Shown here: piece by piece, positions 62,182 to 64,000 of the stretch | Layout: every line of letters begins with the position of its first letter | Numbering within the stretch: the stretch's first letter is position 1 | Assembly: GCA_017305715.1 (NCBI GenBank) | Contig: JAFKKG010000009.1 | Location: 405,648 to 469,647, forward strand | Reading direction: 5' to 3' | Length of the DNA: 64,000 nt | Source: Hyphomicrobiales bacterium | Lineage (GTDB): Bacteria > Pseudomonadota > Alphaproteobacteria > Rhizobiales > Xanthobacteraceae | The notes under the pieces: model-generated | Told to the model about the DNA's origin: nothing | The model's database searches: none | The model's input: the letters and a program-made list of their open reading frames with translations, nothing else | Program-made: the position numbers and the translations under genes

Positions 62182-63657
62182 ATGACCGTCCATTTCCCGT
62201 TCCAGAACACCTATGCGGCGCTGCCGGCGAACTTTTTCGCCCGCGTGGCGCCGACCCCCGTGGCGGCCCCCCGGCTGATCAAGCTGAACCGCCCCCTCGC
62301 CATCCATCTCGGCCTCGATCCGGAGGTGCTTTCCAGCCCGGAGGGTGCCGAGATCCTGGCCGGCAAACGCGTGCCCGACGGCGCCGATCCGATCGCGATG
62401 GCCTATGCCGGCCACCAGTTCGGCCATTTCGTGCCGCAGCTCGGCGATGGCCGGGCGATCCTGCTCGGCGAGGTCATCGACGCCGACGGCGTCCGCCGCG
62501 ACATCCAGCTCAAGGGCTCGGGTCCGACGCCGTTTTCCCGCCGGGGCGACGGCCGCGCCGCGCTCGGCCCGGTGCTGCGCGAATACATCGTCAGCGAAGC
62601 GATGTTCGCTTTGGGAATTCCGACCACGCGTTCGCTCGCGGCCGTGATCACCGGCGAACGCGTGCAGCGCGAGACCATGCTGCCCGGCGCGGTGCTGACG
62701 CGCGTCGCGTCGAGCCACATCCGGGTCGGGACCTTCCAGTTCTTCGCCGCGCGCGGCGACACCGACGGCGTGCGCCAGCTCGCCGACCACGCGATCGCGC
62801 GGCACTATCCGGAGGCCGCCAGCGCGATGCGTCCCTATCACGCGCTGCTCGAGGGCGTCGTGGCGCGGCAGGCCGATCTCGTTGCGGGCTGGCTGCTGGT
62901 CGGGTTCATCCATGGCGTCATGAACACCGACAATTCCTCGATCTCGGGCGAGACCATCGATTACGGCCCGTGCGCTTTCATGGACCACTACGACCCCGCG
63001 CAGGTGTTTTCGTCGATCGACGAGATGGGCCGCTACGCCTATGCCAACCAGCCGCAGATCGCGCTGTGGAATTTGACGCGGCTGGCCGAATGCCTGCTGC
63101 CGCTGTTTTCCGACGACAAGGACAAGGCGATCGAACAGGCGCAATTCATCCTCGGCGAATTCGCGGAAAAGTTCACCACCGCCTACCAGTCGGGGCTGCG
63201 CGCCAAGGTCGGCCTGTTCAGTCAGCGCGACGGCGACGAGGCGCTGGTGCAGGACCTGCTCGATGCGATGGCCAAGAACCAGGCCGACTTCACCCTCACC
63301 TTCCGCCGCCTCGGTGATGCTGCGCTTGTCGCCAGCGACGACAGCGTCAGGGCTCTGTTCCTCGATCCTGCCGCGTTCGATGAATGGGCGGTGCGGTGGC
63401 GGCAGCGTATGGCGGCGGAGCCGCAATCGGCGACGGAGCGGCACGCAGCGATGCGCAGCGTCAATCCGGCCTTCATCCCGCGCAACCACCGCGTCGAAGC
63501 GGTGATCCAGGCCGCGATGAAGAACAACGATTACGCGCCGTTCGAGGAATTGCTGAGCGTGCTGGCAAAGCCGTTCGAGGACCAGCCTGAATTTGCGGCC
63601 TATGCCGATCCGCCGCAGCCGGAACAGCGCGTGCTGCAGACGTTCTGCGGGACGTAA
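62182..63657 (+). CDS. selO: Protein adenylyltransferase SelO
   Basis: A 491-aa SelO/YdiU pseudokinase-fold protein. ATG 62182 is two codons inside a GTG alternative. The conserved segments are [93 protein letters not shown] and [13 protein letters not shown], which hold the ATP- and metal-binding residues. SelO transfers AMP to Ser/Thr/Tyr of target proteins and affects redox homeostasis. Bacterial members usually end near here. It is followed by an inverted pair of short palindromes. Confidence 0.95.
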   Translation: MTVHFPFQNTYAALPANFFARVAPTPVAAPRLIKLNRPLAIHLGLDPEVLSSPEGAEILAGKRVPDGADPIAMAYAGHQFGHFVPQLGDGRAILLGEVIDADGVRRDIQLKGSGPTPFSRRGDGRAALGPVLREYIVSEAMFALGIPTTRSLAAVITGERVQRETMLPGAVLTRVASSHIRVGTFQFFAARGDTDGVRQLADHAIARHYPEAASAMRPYHALLEGVVARQADLVAGWLLVGFIHGVMNTDNSSISGETIDYGPCAFMDHYDPAQVFSSIDEMGRYAYANQPQIALWNLTRLAECLLPLFSDDKDKAIEQAQFILGEFAEKFTTAYQSGLRAKVGLFSQRDGDEALVQDLLDAMAKNQADFTLTFRRLGDAALVASDDSVRALFLDPAAFDEWAVRWRQRMAAEPQSATERHAAMRSVNPAFIPRNHRVEAVIQAAMKNNDYAPFEELLSVLAKPFEDQPEFAAYADPPQPEQRVLQTFCGT

Positions 63658-63663
63658 TATTTG

Positions 63664-63777
63664 TCGTCCCGGCGAAGGCCGGGACCGATACGCCGCGGCG
63701 TTCATTTTGCGAAAGGTATTTAACGTCTGCGCTCTCATTGATGGGCCGCGGTGGGTCCCGGCCTTCGCCGGGACGAC
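63664..63777. repeat. Inverted pair of 24-bp palindromic repeats
   Basis: GTCGTCCCGGCGAAGGCCGG... (63664-63687) and its exact reverse complement at 63754-63777 flank a 66-bp segment. Each copy is itself nearly palindromic (GTCCCGG...CCGGGAC). Related GTCCCGGCC...GCCGGGAC units occur near 4404-4428. They follow the selO stop and may act as a terminator. Confidence 0.75.
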
Positions 63778-64000
63778 ACTGAATGTGTGTTCGCATTCTC
63801 GCGGCGCTGTGCGCCCGAGCTTTGCCCGAAACTTCCCGCCCTCTCTAATCCGAGGGCGCAGGGAATGCCGGATGCGCGCTGCACCCGCGGTCTCATGTGC
63901 AATGTGCACAAGGAAGTGCGCACATGAGCATACAGGGCAGCGGAGAACATCCGACATTCCCTGCGCGATGGCTTTACGGCTTATCACGTGCTCTCCCCGG
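63778..64000 (-). repeat. Dispersed intergenic repeat, copy 2 (inverted, cut by window edge)
   Basis: The minus strand from 64000 inward matches copy 1 from 4182 onward: GAGAGCACGTGATAAGCCG, then blocks such as ACCGCGGGTGCAGCGCGC, ending at the GTCCCGG palindrome at 63755-63777. The window edge truncates the left part. No gene is supported here. Confidence 0.75.

Noticed and set aside
62059-63987. 642-codon frame opposite selO and the terminal repeat
   Set aside because: Antisense to SelO, and its first part is translated repeat.
1-64000. CRISPR array, tRNA, rRNA, insertion sequence or prophage
   Set aside because: No regularly spaced repeats, no tRNA-like cloverleaf ends and no transposase, integrase or phage gene were recognised by eye. 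A tRNAscan and IS search would be decisive.

Overview
The window looks like about 64 kb of chromosome from a high-GC alphaproteobacterium, most likely Bradyrhizobium or a close relative in the Nitrobacteraceae. Four things suggest this. There is a eukaryotic-type glutamine synthetase (GSII) next to a divergent DUF2735 gene. There are several dispersed intergenic repeats of kinds I recall from Bradyrhizobium and Rhodopseudomonas. Many small conserved proteins are of types I recall from that group. Single metabolic genes are scattered with little operon structure. No tRNA, rRNA, CRISPR array, insertion sequence, prophage or integrase was recognised, so this reads as core or soft-core chromosome with small accessory pockets.

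Layout. 1-3.7 kb: an end-truncated membrane protein; an ArsR-type regulator divergent from a short-chain dehydrogenase across a perfect 13+13 bp operator; then a pocket of very small genes, two of which encode peptides with textbook double-glycine leaders; then a CsaA-type tRNA-binding protein. 3.7-9 kb: a dispersed repeat, pyridoxal kinase (pdxY) ending inside another repeat, hisC, a LuxR-type regulator and a PanE-type ketopantoate reductase. 9-17 kb: an RlpA lipoprotein, a cupin, a class III nucleotide cyclase, small DUF6894-type genes, an FMN reductase, an SDR and an acyl-CoA synthetase. 17-21 kb: a membrane protein with an FNR/FixK-type box, then csoR divergent from a copper P-type ATPase around a CsoR-type operator. 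21-30.5 kb: a chemoreceptor, a hexapeptide acyltransferase, a cupin, a metallo-beta-lactamase-fold hydrolase, an ABC-F ATPase, two tandem-domain GrlR-like paralogs, a small DMT-type membrane protein, a SEL1-repeat protein and a ModA-like protein without a signal peptide.

30.6-41.5 kb: glnII with a sigma-54 promoter and a candidate NtrC site, DUF2735, an MliC-like protein, a tyrosine phosphatase, a winged-helix/TPR regulator, a Tat-exported hydrolase, 3-hydroxybutyrate dehydrogenase, an SDR with an SDR gene scrap beside it, a DUF2161 nuclease-fold protein, and two genes that share an unusual 33/34-bp upstream element. 41.6-50.6 kb: a thioesterase, a BtuF-like protein, an ArgE/DapE peptidase, a PdxR/MocR regulator divergent from a PPOX-family flavoprotein, small envelope proteins, a serine hydrolase and CreA. 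50.8-64 kb: an L,D-transpeptidase, glutathione peroxidase, a NodB-type deacetylase, DoxX, malic enzyme, a large YdgA/AsmA-like periplasmic protein, aspS, selO and a second, inverted copy of the first dispersed repeat.

Regulation can be read directly in several places: the ArsR and CsoR operators, the sigma-54 promoter of glnII, an FNR/FixK box, a GTGA-N6-TCAC palindrome in front of four small-protein genes, and the 33/34-bp element shared by two genes near 41 kb. The least explained part is the 2.1-3.3 kb pocket of double-glycine peptides with shared upstream palindromes. It has no exporter or maturation gene nearby and is the best candidate here for an undescribed system.
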